A DNA stretch of 41,854 nucleotides, taken from Desulfosporosinus sp. (GTDB taxonomy: Bacteria; Bacillota; Desulfitobacteriia; Desulfitobacteriales; Desulfitobacteriaceae). A program made the position numbers and the translations under genes. Where the stretch lies: assembly GCA_003513495.1 (NCBI GenBank), contig DOPM01000009.1, positions 473 through 42,326 on the forward strand, read 5' to 3'. Shown here in pieces: positions 9,126-17,370 of the stretch (within the stretch, counting starts at the first letter, position 1; each line of letters starts with the position of its first letter). The notes below the pieces were generated by a model. The model was not told the origin of the DNA and did no database searches. It was given only the letters and a program-made list of their open reading frames with translations.

Positions 9126-9320
9126 AGGGAACGAACCATACAGCATTAATTGCAAAGAGCCAGTGCCTTAAACATAATTATCAATGCCATCAGTATCTGG
9201 AACACCTTACATCTAACAAAAGCAGTTGAATATCAAAAACGGTCAGGTAGTTTTAATGAAGAATTATTGCACCATATGTCACCTCTAGGTTTGGAACATA
9301 TTAATTACTGGCATAGGAAT
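9126..9320 (+). pseudogene. Tn3-family transposase (tnpA) C-terminal relic
   Basis: The plus-strand frame reads RERTIQH-stop-LQRASALNIIINAISIWNT, then LTKAVEYQKRSGSFNEELLHHMSPLGLEHINY. This is the conserved C-terminal end of Tn3-family TnpA proteins (the NAISIWNT and SPLGWEHIN blocks). There is an in-frame TAA at 9147 where Gln is expected, the sequence loses similarity after about 9315, and everything upstream is gone. I saw no 38-bp Tn3 terminal repeat nearby. It is a dead fragment marking past transposition. Confidence 0.75.
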
Positions 9321-9428
9321 TCTTTTTTTCACCCAATTAATGTGTTCTTTATTACTAGATAGTATCAGTAAAATTATTCCTGCGATTAACGTAAATAGCC
9401 ATAAAGATAAGTTAAACCAATCAAGCAT
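9285..9428 (-). CDS. Small membrane protein (47 aa)
   Basis: MLDWFNLSLWLFTLIAGIIL... has one strong membrane segment at about residues 8-24, then a basic tail (NKEHINWVKKR). GGGGGAAGG stands just before the ATG, a convincing ribosome binding site. It overlaps, in antisense, the end of the Tn3 transposase relic, so the last residues probably read into transposon debris and the natural C-terminus may be lost. Function unknown. Confidence 0.5.
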   Translation of the reverse strand: MLDWFNLSLWLFTLIAGIILLILSSNKEHINWVKKRIPMPVINMFQT

Positions 9429-9503
9429 TACCTTCCCCCTAACTTATTGCTACGTTTTCCTCCAAATACATTATATTCCTGATGAGAATCCGATTTTTTT
9501 CGA

Positions 9504-9773
9504 TTACTTTTTGATAATCTTCGATATTAGTTTAGCTAAAAGAATTATTGAAGATAGCATAATTAAAATAACGAAAATCATTTCCCATTCCCAAATACTA
9601 GTGTTAGTTGCAACAAAAATTGTTATCTCCGGTGCTACAATAGAAATCAAAAAGAAAAACGGAGCTAAAAAATAGCTCGCTGCTATTAATAATATGTTTG
9701 GAGATACAAAAAGAGAAACCAAAATAACTGATAACCAAATTATATGAATATATTTGTAAATTATTTTTATAAC
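9504..9773 (-). CDS. Small two-to-three-span membrane protein with unclear start
   Basis: An open frame of about 89 codons is rich in membrane residues, with segments around LSVILVSLFVSP, LAPFFFLISIVAP and MIFVILIMLSSIILL, ending KLISKIIKK. The upstream edge has an excellent ribosome binding site (AGGAGGGG) formed by the last codons of the DUF3102 relic, but the codon at the right distance is GTT followed by ATA rather than ATG, GTG or TTG. The first standard start is a TTG at 9722 that would cut off the first segment. Either the start codon has mutated or a non-standard start is used. Function unknown. Confidence 0.4.
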   Translation of the reverse strand, partial: VIKIIYKYIHIIWLSVILVSLFVSPNILLIAASYFLAPFFFLISIVAPEITIFVATNTSIWEWEMIFVILIMLSSIILLAKLISKIIKK

Positions 9774-10666
9774 TAATCCCCTCCTGCAGTTGAATATCCC
9801 CTTATTACCTTACTTGTCGAGTAAGTCAGGAGCTCTCCGCTCCTTTCTTCCCTAACAACCGTACTTGTTCCTTTCAAAACATTCTCCCTGTATTTTTCCT
9901 TCGCCTCCGAATCCGTTCTGTCTAATGCGGTAAGCATTTTCAGCAGCTCATCGAAAGCTTTGATCATGTTATCGCGGTGAATAGTGAATTGTACGTCGGC
10001 CGTCATGAGGGAGGATTTAGTTTTCCGCGGTTTCGAGCTTTTTTTCCAGTTCGGCAATTTTCTTCGCGGACGGGACCTCTTCTTTGGCCGCCTCCAGTTC
10101 CCTTTGCTTTAACATGACTTTTTCCTGCTCGGCGGAGTATTTCGACTTATAATCGTTCACCTGTTGCTCCAAGCTTTGGGTCTGAGTGGTTAATTGGGCG
10201 AGTTCGCTGCTTTTCAAGATCAGGTCATTTTTTTCTCCTGAATAGCCTGATCTCTGCCTTCACAGCCTGTTGCAATTCCACCCTGGTCATGCTCTCGACA
10301 TCGTGCTCGGCGATAAACTCCTCCCGCTCCTCTTCCGGGATCCCCAGAAGGATGAGTGCCTGGGTGTAGGTCAGATTCGTCACCGGTGACGAATCTGACA
10401 AGCCGTCACTGTCGGGGGAGGCAAGCAGTTTCGTCCCGTACTCTTCACAGACCTGCATTAACCTATCGGCCGTTCGCTGAGAGTAACTGACCGATTCTTT
10501 CAACCACTTACCCCATTCTCAATAGGGAAGCAGATCCTTAGCCTCCTTCAGGCGCCGGCCAATCTTCAACGGCGCCGGCAAGGAGGATCTTCCCGGTTTG
10601 GTATCTGATCGTGTTTATTTCAGCCGCGATCACAAGCGGCGTGCGATCTGCGATCAAATCCTTCAT
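9773..10666 (-). pseudogene. DUF3102 family protein, multiply frameshifted
   Basis: The start is ATG 10666 with AAAGGA upstream: MKDLIADRTPLVIAAEINTI, then QTGKILLAGAVE. One extra base (near 10562) breaks the frame before IGRRLKEAKDLLPY. A TGA at about 10518 follows where family members have Gly (Y-G-EWGKWL), then ESVSYSQRTADRLMQVCEEYG, the DUF3102 hallmark. A run of seven A at about 10229 breaks the frame again; six would restore RRKNDLILKSS. A coiled-coil region (about 10017-10217) ends at TAA. The C-terminal helical part (FTIHRDNMIKAFDELLKML, near 9960) continues in another frame to 9773. DUF3102 proteins are found in prophages and mobile regions of Firmicutes; no biochemical role is established. 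At least four lesions show it is dead. Confidence 0.8.
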
Positions 10667-10875
10667 ATATTACCTGTCCTTTCTGTTACTTTATTCACAG
10701 AATATGGGGCCAGGCTTATGCGTGTGACAAACCTTATATAAATGGCTTGTCCCAGAATCGCGGGAACCCTACTTTTTTATAGGTCGGCCTCAGACTGTAA
10801 CCTCCGGACAAGCAGGACCATAAAATAAACGGACGGGCTGAATTCAAAGGGGCCGGTCAATAGGTCGGAAAGGAT

Positions 10876-11109
10876 GTGAGGACGATAGCGGTAAGTACGA
10901 CGTCTTTAAATTCAACGCTGATTGTAAAATACCAGACCGGGACCACGCCCACCGGCGGCCCGGAACTCAAGCAGAAGAGCCTGAATTACCTGAAGGCCGA
11001 TACCACCGAACAGGACGTTTATGATGTGGCGGCAGCTTTATTCAGTCTGGGACAGCATCCGGTAATAAACGTGCTCCTGAGGAAAGATTTTGAGCTGCTT
11101 ATTGTGTAA
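10876..11109 (+). CDS. DUF1659 domain-containing protein
   Basis: A 77-residue protein matching DUF1659 small proteins: VKYQTGTTPTGGPELKQKSL, then TTEQDVYDVAAALFSLGQHPV. The only in-frame start is GTG 10876, with AAAGGA unusually close before it and a TAG 15 bases upstream. In Firmicutes DUF1659 genes usually sit beside DUF2922 and YvrJ genes; neither is present here, so this is probably an orphan left from that cluster. Role unknown. Confidence 0.75.
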   Translation: MRTIAVSTTSLNSTLIVKYQTGTTPTGGPELKQKSLNYLKADTTEQDVYDVAAALFSLGQHPVINVLLRKDFELLIV

Positions 11110-11252
11110 ATGATAATGTAAAAGTGTTGATAAATCAGGAATTACAATATTTTTCCGACTTGCTCTGGAGAATCTAATGTTTGATAAAAATCTCGCAACA
11201 TTTTATTCCCTCCAATTGTTGCAATAACGCGAACTATACTTTGATGGTAATC

Positions 11253-11686
11253 CTACAGTTCAGTTCTTTTCTCAACATTAACTCCGTATTGTTCAAATAT
11301 TTCTATTAACTTTTCAGCTTTATCTTTAAAACCATTGCTACTATGGACGCTAATACCATCCACGGATGTGTATTCATAGCTTAAATAACGGAAACCACCC
11401 CTAGGACCTACATGCACAATTACGTTTCGAGCACTCCTTAATTCTTCTATCTGCTTTTCTTGATGCAAAGCTACTACCTCTTCAAGGTACTCTTTGTCGA
11501 TAATTTCAACGGAATCCATAAAACATCGAGTGTTGCAATTTTAGGAAAGCATACACCAACAAATCTGTCTGAGCCGCGACTCCAACTCCCGTATTGCCCA
11601 ATAGTATATCCTTCAACACCAGGCAACAATCCATGTGCATATTTGGATAGATCTGCAATAAGTTTGACTTTAATTCGTTTTTTCAT
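11253..11686 (-). pseudogene. Small conserved protein split by a one-base deletion
   Basis: Two overlapping frames look like one protein of about 144 residues. The first part (from ATG 11686) reads MKKRIKVKLIADLSKY, then GVEGYTIGQYGSWSRGSDRFVGVCF and ATLDVLW. The second part continues as DSVEIIDKEYLEEVV to 11253. Adding one G at about 11518 (TTATGG-GATTCC) joins them as TLDVLWDSVEIID. The first part has the feel of a small SH3/KOW-like beta domain, but I cannot name the family. It sits downstream of the DUF4011 helicase gene on the same strand. The alternative, two genes overlapping by 46 bases, is less likely because the second ATG has no ribosome binding site. Confidence 0.55.
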
Positions 11687-11753
11687 CTTCCAACCTCCTG
11701 CAGAATATGTATACCTTCATCATCAATCCCCCAATATTTTCGTTGATGTTATT

Positions 11754-14700
11754 TCACGGCATTACTACTTTCCCATCCAACTCCTTGATCCGACCACTTT
11801 TAAGTAGTACCTCATAGGCCTGTTGCAGAGATGTTTGAATTCGCTCCCCGGAGCGGGCAAATCCGTATTCCCGCGCTGTGGCTTGGAATAAACTATCCCT
11901 CATGATACCGTAACTGTTTGACACAATCACCAACATAGCTTCGGCAAGCTCGTCTTGGCTGATATAAATAATTGGCCTTGTGTTGCCTGCAGCTTTTGGG
12001 ATAATCTTTGTATATCCAGCAGGATATAAGAAGTCACCTTTTCTAATTACCTCCTGCAATGAACTCAGAGCATAATCAACCTCTCTGCGGACTTTTACAG
12101 TAGCTTTTTCGTTGCCAAAAAGCGGCGCTACTTTTTTGCAAAGCAACTCATAATGAAGTGGATATTCATTCTTCACAGCAGCATTGATACAGTCTCCTAA
12201 ATTCAAATAACCATACGAATCGTGGGGCAGTTCACCAAAGTTTGTATCCCCCTGCTGCTCAAAGGCGTAGGGATTGATGTTATCTTCCGGGTTAGAATCT
12301 TTGTCGTCTATTCTTAAAAAAGTATCATCTTCAACTATTGGCGGGGTAAGCTGGAAATAGTCATCCATTTTTTCTACATCTCCGCTGATTGCATTTTCAA
12401 CAGCTTCAATGAGTTTCTGACCCTCTGTGATGGGGTCCTTGATCCAATCGGTTGACCAAATGCGGTAGATTTTCCATCCCATATCTTCCAGCACGGCCTG
12501 ACGAAGACGGTCACGCTCGCGAGCTGTTCTTGCAGAGTGATACGCCGCACCATCGCATTCAATACCGATAACATACCGCCCGTATTTAGACGGGTGTTTC
12601 ACCGCCATATCGATGCGATAGCCCGAACAACCGACCTGGGTGCCGAGATTGTATCCTTTCCTGTCCAGGAAGTTATAAACCGCTGCCTCAAAGGGGGAAT
12701 CATGTTCGGCAATATCACTCTCTGTTGTTTCTCCTAGGATGACGGAGGGACCGTTTATGGCAAAGTCTATATAAGACCGCAACAGTTTCGGTCCCTCAGA
12801 ACTGATGCGCTCAGTATCGATGTCTGTGGGCAGAATTGAACCTACCAGTTTCACATTGTGCTTTGCGCGGGTGATAGCAACATTCAGACGTCGCTCTCCA
12901 CCAACTTTGCTCAGCGGTCCGAAATTCATGGCGAACTTACCAGTAGCATCCTTGGCATAACCAATGCTAAAAATAATGGTATCGCGTTCATCACCTTGCA
13001 CATTTTCCAAGTTCTTCACAAAAAAGGCTTCTTCATTGTCTTCATTAAAGAACGTCTCAAGGCGATGATTTTCCTTTCTCATCTGCCTAAGAATGGTATC
13101 TATTGCCTGTTGCTGCACTTCTCCAAATGTAATGACACCGAGTGAACGATTAGGAAACCTTTTGAAATGCTCAATAATAAGCTCTGCAACACGCTTAGCC
13201 TCAATAACATTACCCTTTTTGCCACCACGATCGTAGAATCCCTCAGCGACATGGACATATTCCACTCCATTGTCAGGGAGTTTATCAGCATTAGCCGGGA
13301 AAGTAATAAGATTGTTTTTGTAGATTTTTGCATTTGAGAAGGCAATCAAATGCTCGTGTCTACTTCGGTAATGCCAAAGCAAGGTGCGCTCAGTAAGTAA
13401 TCCAGCCTCATCCAAAATGGACTCGTAAGCATTGGTGTCATCGTATTCGTCATCGGAATCATCGTTATCAAAATCGGTATCGGACGTGGATGCATTGAAG
13501 AAATTCGTGGGCGGGAGCTGTTTGCTGTCTCCCGCGATAATGACCTGCTTCCCCCTTGAGATAGCACCGATAGCATTCTCGGTACAGACCTGCGATGCCT
13601 CGTCAAAGATGATGGTGTCAAAATTATAGCTTTCCGCTTCAAGGAACAAACTTACAGACAGCGGGGACATCATTAAACAAGGTTTGAGAGTCAAAAGCAA
13701 GTTAGGAATTGCCCGGAATAGTTTACGAATGGGCATTATGCGGCGCTGTTTGCTCAACTCTCGTTTGAGAATATTAAGTTCGTCTACTCCAGACGTCACC
13801 CTATCAAATGATGGCAGTGCATCAATAAGCTTTTTCTTGATTCTCGCTTTGGCAATATCAAACTGGAGCTTGTCAAGATAGACAAATTCATCAATCGTTC
13901 TTTCCTGAACACGACGTCGAAAATTAAGTACAGCGGGATACTTCGGTAGGATAGCATCTAGCCACAGGCGGTAAAAGCGCTTTTTGAACATGGGAATAAT
14001 ATATTCTACTTTGATATTGAGTTGAACGATTTGCTCAATATAATCGCCTAAACCCTCGTTAATGCAATTTGTGCGGGCGTTACGGAAGTCGATCCATTCC
14101 TCCAGCAAAGAAAGACTGCTAAGTCCTTTTTGAACTCTATCATAAAGGGCAGGCATTGAAATGCCCTTAATTTCCTCCTTGTTTTCAAAAAGTTTCAGAT
14201 ACCACGTAAACTCTATGTCTAAATCCATTATAGAGTTGGACAAATCAGCAAGACATTTGGAACATATAGAAATTTTGACACCGTCTGTGCAAACATATTC
14301 AATAAACTGTTTGCTGATATTATACTTGCCACACAGATTTCTGAAATCCCTGGCCCAATTCAATGATTTTAAAGCGCTATCCCAATCGGTTGATACACCG
14401 CTGTAAAGATAATCAAAATGTTCTCTGAGCTCAGCATCAGAGCTCTCAACGGTCTGTATAAGCTCAAGCAACTGAGCCAACTTTTCTTTGCTTTGGTTTA
14501 TGTAAGCGAATGCTTTGAGCAATTTAGATAGTGCCTCAAAATCGGTCTTTTCTCCGGCAAAATTGTCGCCGAAATATTTTTTGATTATTGGCTCATTCTC
14601 AGTAACCCAAAGGTTATTCTCTTCAACCGACCTAAGTGCAATCAGCGTGTTGACCATTTCTTCATCGCTGACCTTTTTTACAACCTGTTTGTATAGACCC

Positions 14701-16775
14701 TGTATAGTTCTTTTATCTGCCTTATACTGGCTGTTAAAGATTTTGAAAAAAGATGTGTATTTGGTCTTAAATCTGGACAGCATCTGCTTAGAATCAACAC
14801 TGAATATTTCCCTCTCGAATTTGGACAATAGCTGACTACGCATTTCCAAAATATTGTTTACATGCTGGTAAGTCTCTTTAAAAACTGATTGTGCTTTTTC
14901 ATACTTACCGCCTTGCCAAACTGAGTAACAATAATTCTCGGATACCGTGTTATTTAGTTTTTCAATCTGTGTTGTTATTTGAACTAAAGAAGATAACTGC
15001 GCTGGAGCAGAAAGCAAAATGCTTGGATCGTTAGCCGCCAGTTCTGCAAAGATATTGGAGAGTTCTTTTTGTTTATATTGATAAGACCGTTGAAGTTCAT
15101 TAAATCTGTCAATTTCACTCCATAGCGGTGTAATGTCATCTCCGATAACCCAAGCCATTGGAGCTTTTGGCGATTTTGCTGCCACAGTTAGTAAATCGCA
15201 TATTTCGGCAATACCGGTATAAGATGAGGGAAACGTCAAAGCTAAATCAGAAGAAATTCGATCGCAAATATCTGATGTCCTTTTGATCTTTGGTAATATT
15301 TTGGGTAAAATAGCGCCGATATCGTGACTTAGCTCGTTGGTAACTCCCGGTATATTAGCATCATTCCACGGACTAGCCTTATAATCGTCACTCATCTTGC
15401 CTATAGTCGCGGCAAACTGTGTCAGTAAGTTGACATATCGGTTAAACTTTTTCGGTGTTGTGTCAGCAACATCGGAAATATCAAAAACAATATTCTCGTA
15501 GCTTTCGAGATTCGCCAAATAACCATTCACTTGATAAATGCTCTTGCCGAGCGGCTCAACCACTTCAAAAATCTGCTTTGCATATTCATTGAGTTTTTCC
15601 TTATCTTCTTGTAGCAAATCGAGCTTTTGAAAAGCCTCATCGCTCAGATTCGCCTTATGCTTTGACAAATTAAGCACGATAGAGAGCTGTTCCAAGATTT
15701 CTTTTTTGTTGGCCTTATAACTATGAAGCGTCAGACAAAAGTCCGCAAGCCCAGCAGCGGTTAGTCTTTTGCGCACCACTTCAAGAGCAGCCATCTTTTC
15801 AGAGACAAACAGCACTTTCTTGCTGGATGCAAGACATTCGGCAATAATATTGGTGATGGTTTGGCTTTTGCCTGTGCCCGGAGGCCCTTGTAAGACAAAA
15901 CTAACGCCTTTTTTGGACAACATAACTGCGTCCTGCTGACTGGAGTCGGCATCTACCACTTGGAACAGGTCAACTGGCACTGTTTTCGCATCGTGATCGT
16001 AATTGTTAATATCTTCGTAGGTGCACTCAATGGCAGAGACATCACCTGTGAGCGCACGCACCACAAGGTTACTCATAATTTTATCCTTATTTATCTCCAA
16101 ATCTCTGTACATGTTAATTTTGAGGAATGACAAAAGGGACAGCCCGATATCGTAAGTAACTTCCCACTTGTTGTTTTTGACTAAGGCATCAATTTCATTA
16201 AGATAGTTTTCAAGGCTGCCATCGGGGTCAAATTCAGGCAATTCAATTCCGAAATCATTTGATAGTTTGTAGAGCAAGGTCGGATTTATAGTGATTTCAT
16301 CTTCATGCAGTCCCATTACAAACGGAGAAGTGATGGATTCCAATGTCAGCGTTACTGGCACCAACACGATGGGCGATAAGAAATACTGTTCAGAAATTGA
16401 ACCTTCACGCCAGCGTAGAAAGCCAAAAGAAAGATAGAGAATATTGACACCCTGTTCTTCCATGGCAGTTTTTGCTTTTTCTCTTAAACTTCGCAGGGTT
16501 TTTTGTTGTTCCTTAATAGATTGATTAGTTACAACGGATTCTTCGAAAACCTCATTATCGTCATTTTCAAAGAGCTGATACTGCTCGTCATCATAATAGG
16601 GGAACTTAAGCGGCGTTTCTTCCACGACAAAGCTCTTCCACAATTCAAATATCGTGGGCTTTTTGATGCGTAGGCTTGATCGCTTTGTATCACGATAATT
16701 AAGCAAACGATTCCGTTTGCTTAAGTCGAGAAGTTTGTTTTTCCAAGCTTCAAGTTTTTGGTCTATCTGTACCAT
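11754..16775 (-). CDS. DUF4011 - SF1 helicase - REase-like - DUF3320 protein
   Basis: A giant 1673-residue protein. The N-terminal DUF4011-type start is KLEAWKNKLLDLSKRNRLLNY. Walker A is VLQGPPGTGKSQT near residue 300. A long helical insert spans about 350-1000. Motif II is IIFDEASQV near 1060, with GDSKQLPP just after. Motifs V/VI are NVQGDERDTIIFSIGYA and RRLNVAITRAKH near 1280-1310. The restriction-endonuclease-like domain of the MTES_1575/Vsr type spans 1355-1450 (SPFEAAV, then GIECDGAAYHSARTARERDRLR), and DUF3320 lies at the C-terminus. The helicase belongs to COG1112 (SF1, Upf1-like). Such proteins are common in defence islands; the Mokosh system uses a related helicase but with a kinase or fused PLD partner, which I do not see here. 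All motifs are intact. It is the last large gene of the minus-strand island, 595 bases after the RecQ-UvrD gene. Confidence 0.9.
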   Translation of the reverse strand: MVQIDQKLEAWKNKLLDLSKRNRLLNYRDTKRSSLRIKKPTIFELWKSFVVEETPLKFPYYDDEQYQLFENDDNEVFEESVVTNQSIKEQQKTLRSLREKAKTAMEEQGVNILYLSFGFLRWREGSISEQYFLSPIVLVPVTLTLESITSPFVMGLHEDEITINPTLLYKLSNDFGIELPEFDPDGSLENYLNEIDALVKNNKWEVTYDIGLSLLSFLKINMYRDLEINKDKIMSNLVVRALTGDVSAIECTYEDINNYDHDAKTVPVDLFQVVDADSSQQDAVMLSKKGVSFVLQGPPGTGKSQTITNIIAECLASSKKVLFVSEKMAALEVVRKRLTAAGLADFCLTLHSYKANKKEILEQLSIVLNLSKHKANLSDEAFQKLDLLQEDKEKLNEYAKQIFEVVEPLGKSIYQVNGYLANLESYENIVFDISDVADTTPKKFNRYVNLLTQFAATIGKMSDDYKASPWNDANIPGVTNELSHDIGAILPKILPKIKRTSDICDRISSDLALTFPSSYTGIAEICDLLTVAAKSPKAPMAWVIGDDITPLWSEIDRFNELQRSYQYKQKELSNIFAELAANDPSILLSAPAQLSSLVQITTQIEKLNNTVSENYCYSVWQGGKYEKAQSVFKETYQHVNNILEMRSQLLSKFEREIFSVDSKQMLSRFKTKYTSFFKIFNSQYKADKRTIQGLYKQVVKKVSDEEMVNTLIALRSVEENNLWVTENEPIIKKYFGDNFAGEKTDFEALSKLLKAFAYINQSKEKLAQLLELIQTVESSDAELREHFDYLYSGVSTDWDSALKSLNWARDFRNLCGKYNISKQFIEYVCTDGVKISICSKCLADLSNSIMDLDIEFTWYLKLFENKEEIKGISMPALYDRVQKGLSSLSLLEEWIDFRNARTNCINEGLGDYIEQIVQLNIKVEYIIPMFKKRFYRLWLDAILPKYPAVLNFRRRVQERTIDEFVYLDKLQFDIAKARIKKKLIDALPSFDRVTSGVDELNILKRELSKQRRIMPIRKLFRAIPNLLLTLKPCLMMSPLSVSLFLEAESYNFDTIIFDEASQVCTENAIGAISRGKQVIIAGDSKQLPPTNFFNASTSDTDFDNDDSDDEYDDTNAYESILDEAGLLTERTLLWHYRSRHEHLIAFSNAKIYKNNLITFPANADKLPDNGVEYVHVAEGFYDRGGKKGNVIEAKRVAELIIEHFKRFPNRSLGVITFGEVQQQAIDTILRQMRKENHRLETFFNEDNEEAFFVKNLENVQGDERDTIIFSIGYAKDATGKFAMNFGPLSKVGGERRLNVAITRAKHNVKLVGSILPTDIDTERISSEGPKLLRSYIDFAINGPSVILGETTESDIAEHDSPFEAAVYNFLDRKGYNLGTQVGCSGYRIDMAVKHPSKYGRYVIGIECDGAAYHSARTARERDRLRQAVLEDMGWKIYRIWSTDWIKDPITEGQKLIEAVENAISGDVEKMDDYFQLTPPIVEDDTFLRIDDKDSNPEDNINPYAFEQQGDTNFGELPHDSYGYLNLGDCINAAVKNEYPLHYELLCKKVAPLFGNEKATVKVRREVDYALSSLQEVIRKGDFLYPAGYTKIIPKAAGNTRPIIYISQDELAEAMLVIVSNSYGIMRDSLFQATAREYGFARSGERIQTSLQQAYEVLLKSGRIKELDGKVVMP

Positions 16776-17224
16776 TAAGATTTATCACCCTCAACCAAAT
16801 TCATTACATCTCCAACTTCGACCCACGTACGAAATATACTTTGATAAGTACATCCATATGCCGTTTAATAATCAAAGCAGTATCAAATATATATTCTTTA
16901 GGGATATGCATTATAATGCCAAACACAAGAACCTATCAAACCTAATCTGCATATTTCTTAGTGAGGTAATGTAATTATCCCTTTTCTTGCCTTCCTCTAA
17001 ACTCAGAGATTTTCATTAGCTAGCCTTTCAAGGCATCTGATGACTCTAATCCTGAAACATCATTCATTCATACTATTCTCCTAAACACAAAAAAATATCA
17101 ATAGAACTTCCAGTTATTAGCCTTTCCCGAAGTTAAAGCTCCTCAAAGTATATAGATAACTGAAATTATAATATTATCATCTTTATAAGCAAACTTAACC
17201 ACATACTGCACGAGTTTTATGAAA
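16776..17224. other. Intergenic region upstream of the DUF4011 helicase gene
   Basis: An AT-rich gap that should hold the promoter of the DUF4011 gene. A 35-codon minus-strand frame (16804-16911, starting MHIPKEYIFD) is open but lacks a ribosome binding site, so I do not call it a gene. No convincing promoter pair or repeat apart from the REP-like unit that follows. Confidence 0.5.
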
Positions 17225-17303
17225 GGGGACACAAGGGGACGGTTCTTCTGTGTCAACGTCTAAGCCTTTCGGACAATGGGGAATGAAAAGCCAGTAATCC
17301 TGC
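17225..17303. repeat. REP-like dispersed repeat, copy 1
   Basis: About 78 bases starting GGGGACACAAGGGGACGGTT, with a GACACA...TGTGTC dyad in the first 28 bases, then a segment beginning CTAAGCCTTTC. The same unit occurs at 35497-35574 with about ten differences. Units opening this way are, from memory, widespread in clostridial genomes and associated with REP-type transposases (none is present here). Confidence 0.75.
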
Positions 17304-17370
17304 TGGCGATTCCACATACTATGAAAGCGAAAGTAGCCATATGTAAAACTGTCAGAATCCATGATTATGG

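Noticed and set aside
11754..16775. Mokosh-type system
   Set aside because: A related COG1112 helicase is present, but neither the kinase partner of type I nor the fused PLD of type II is seen; the PLD domain here belongs to a separate SF2 helicase.
16804..16911. 35-codon minus-strand frame upstream of the DUF4011 gene
   Set aside because: No ribosome binding site and no recognisable similarity; too short to call.
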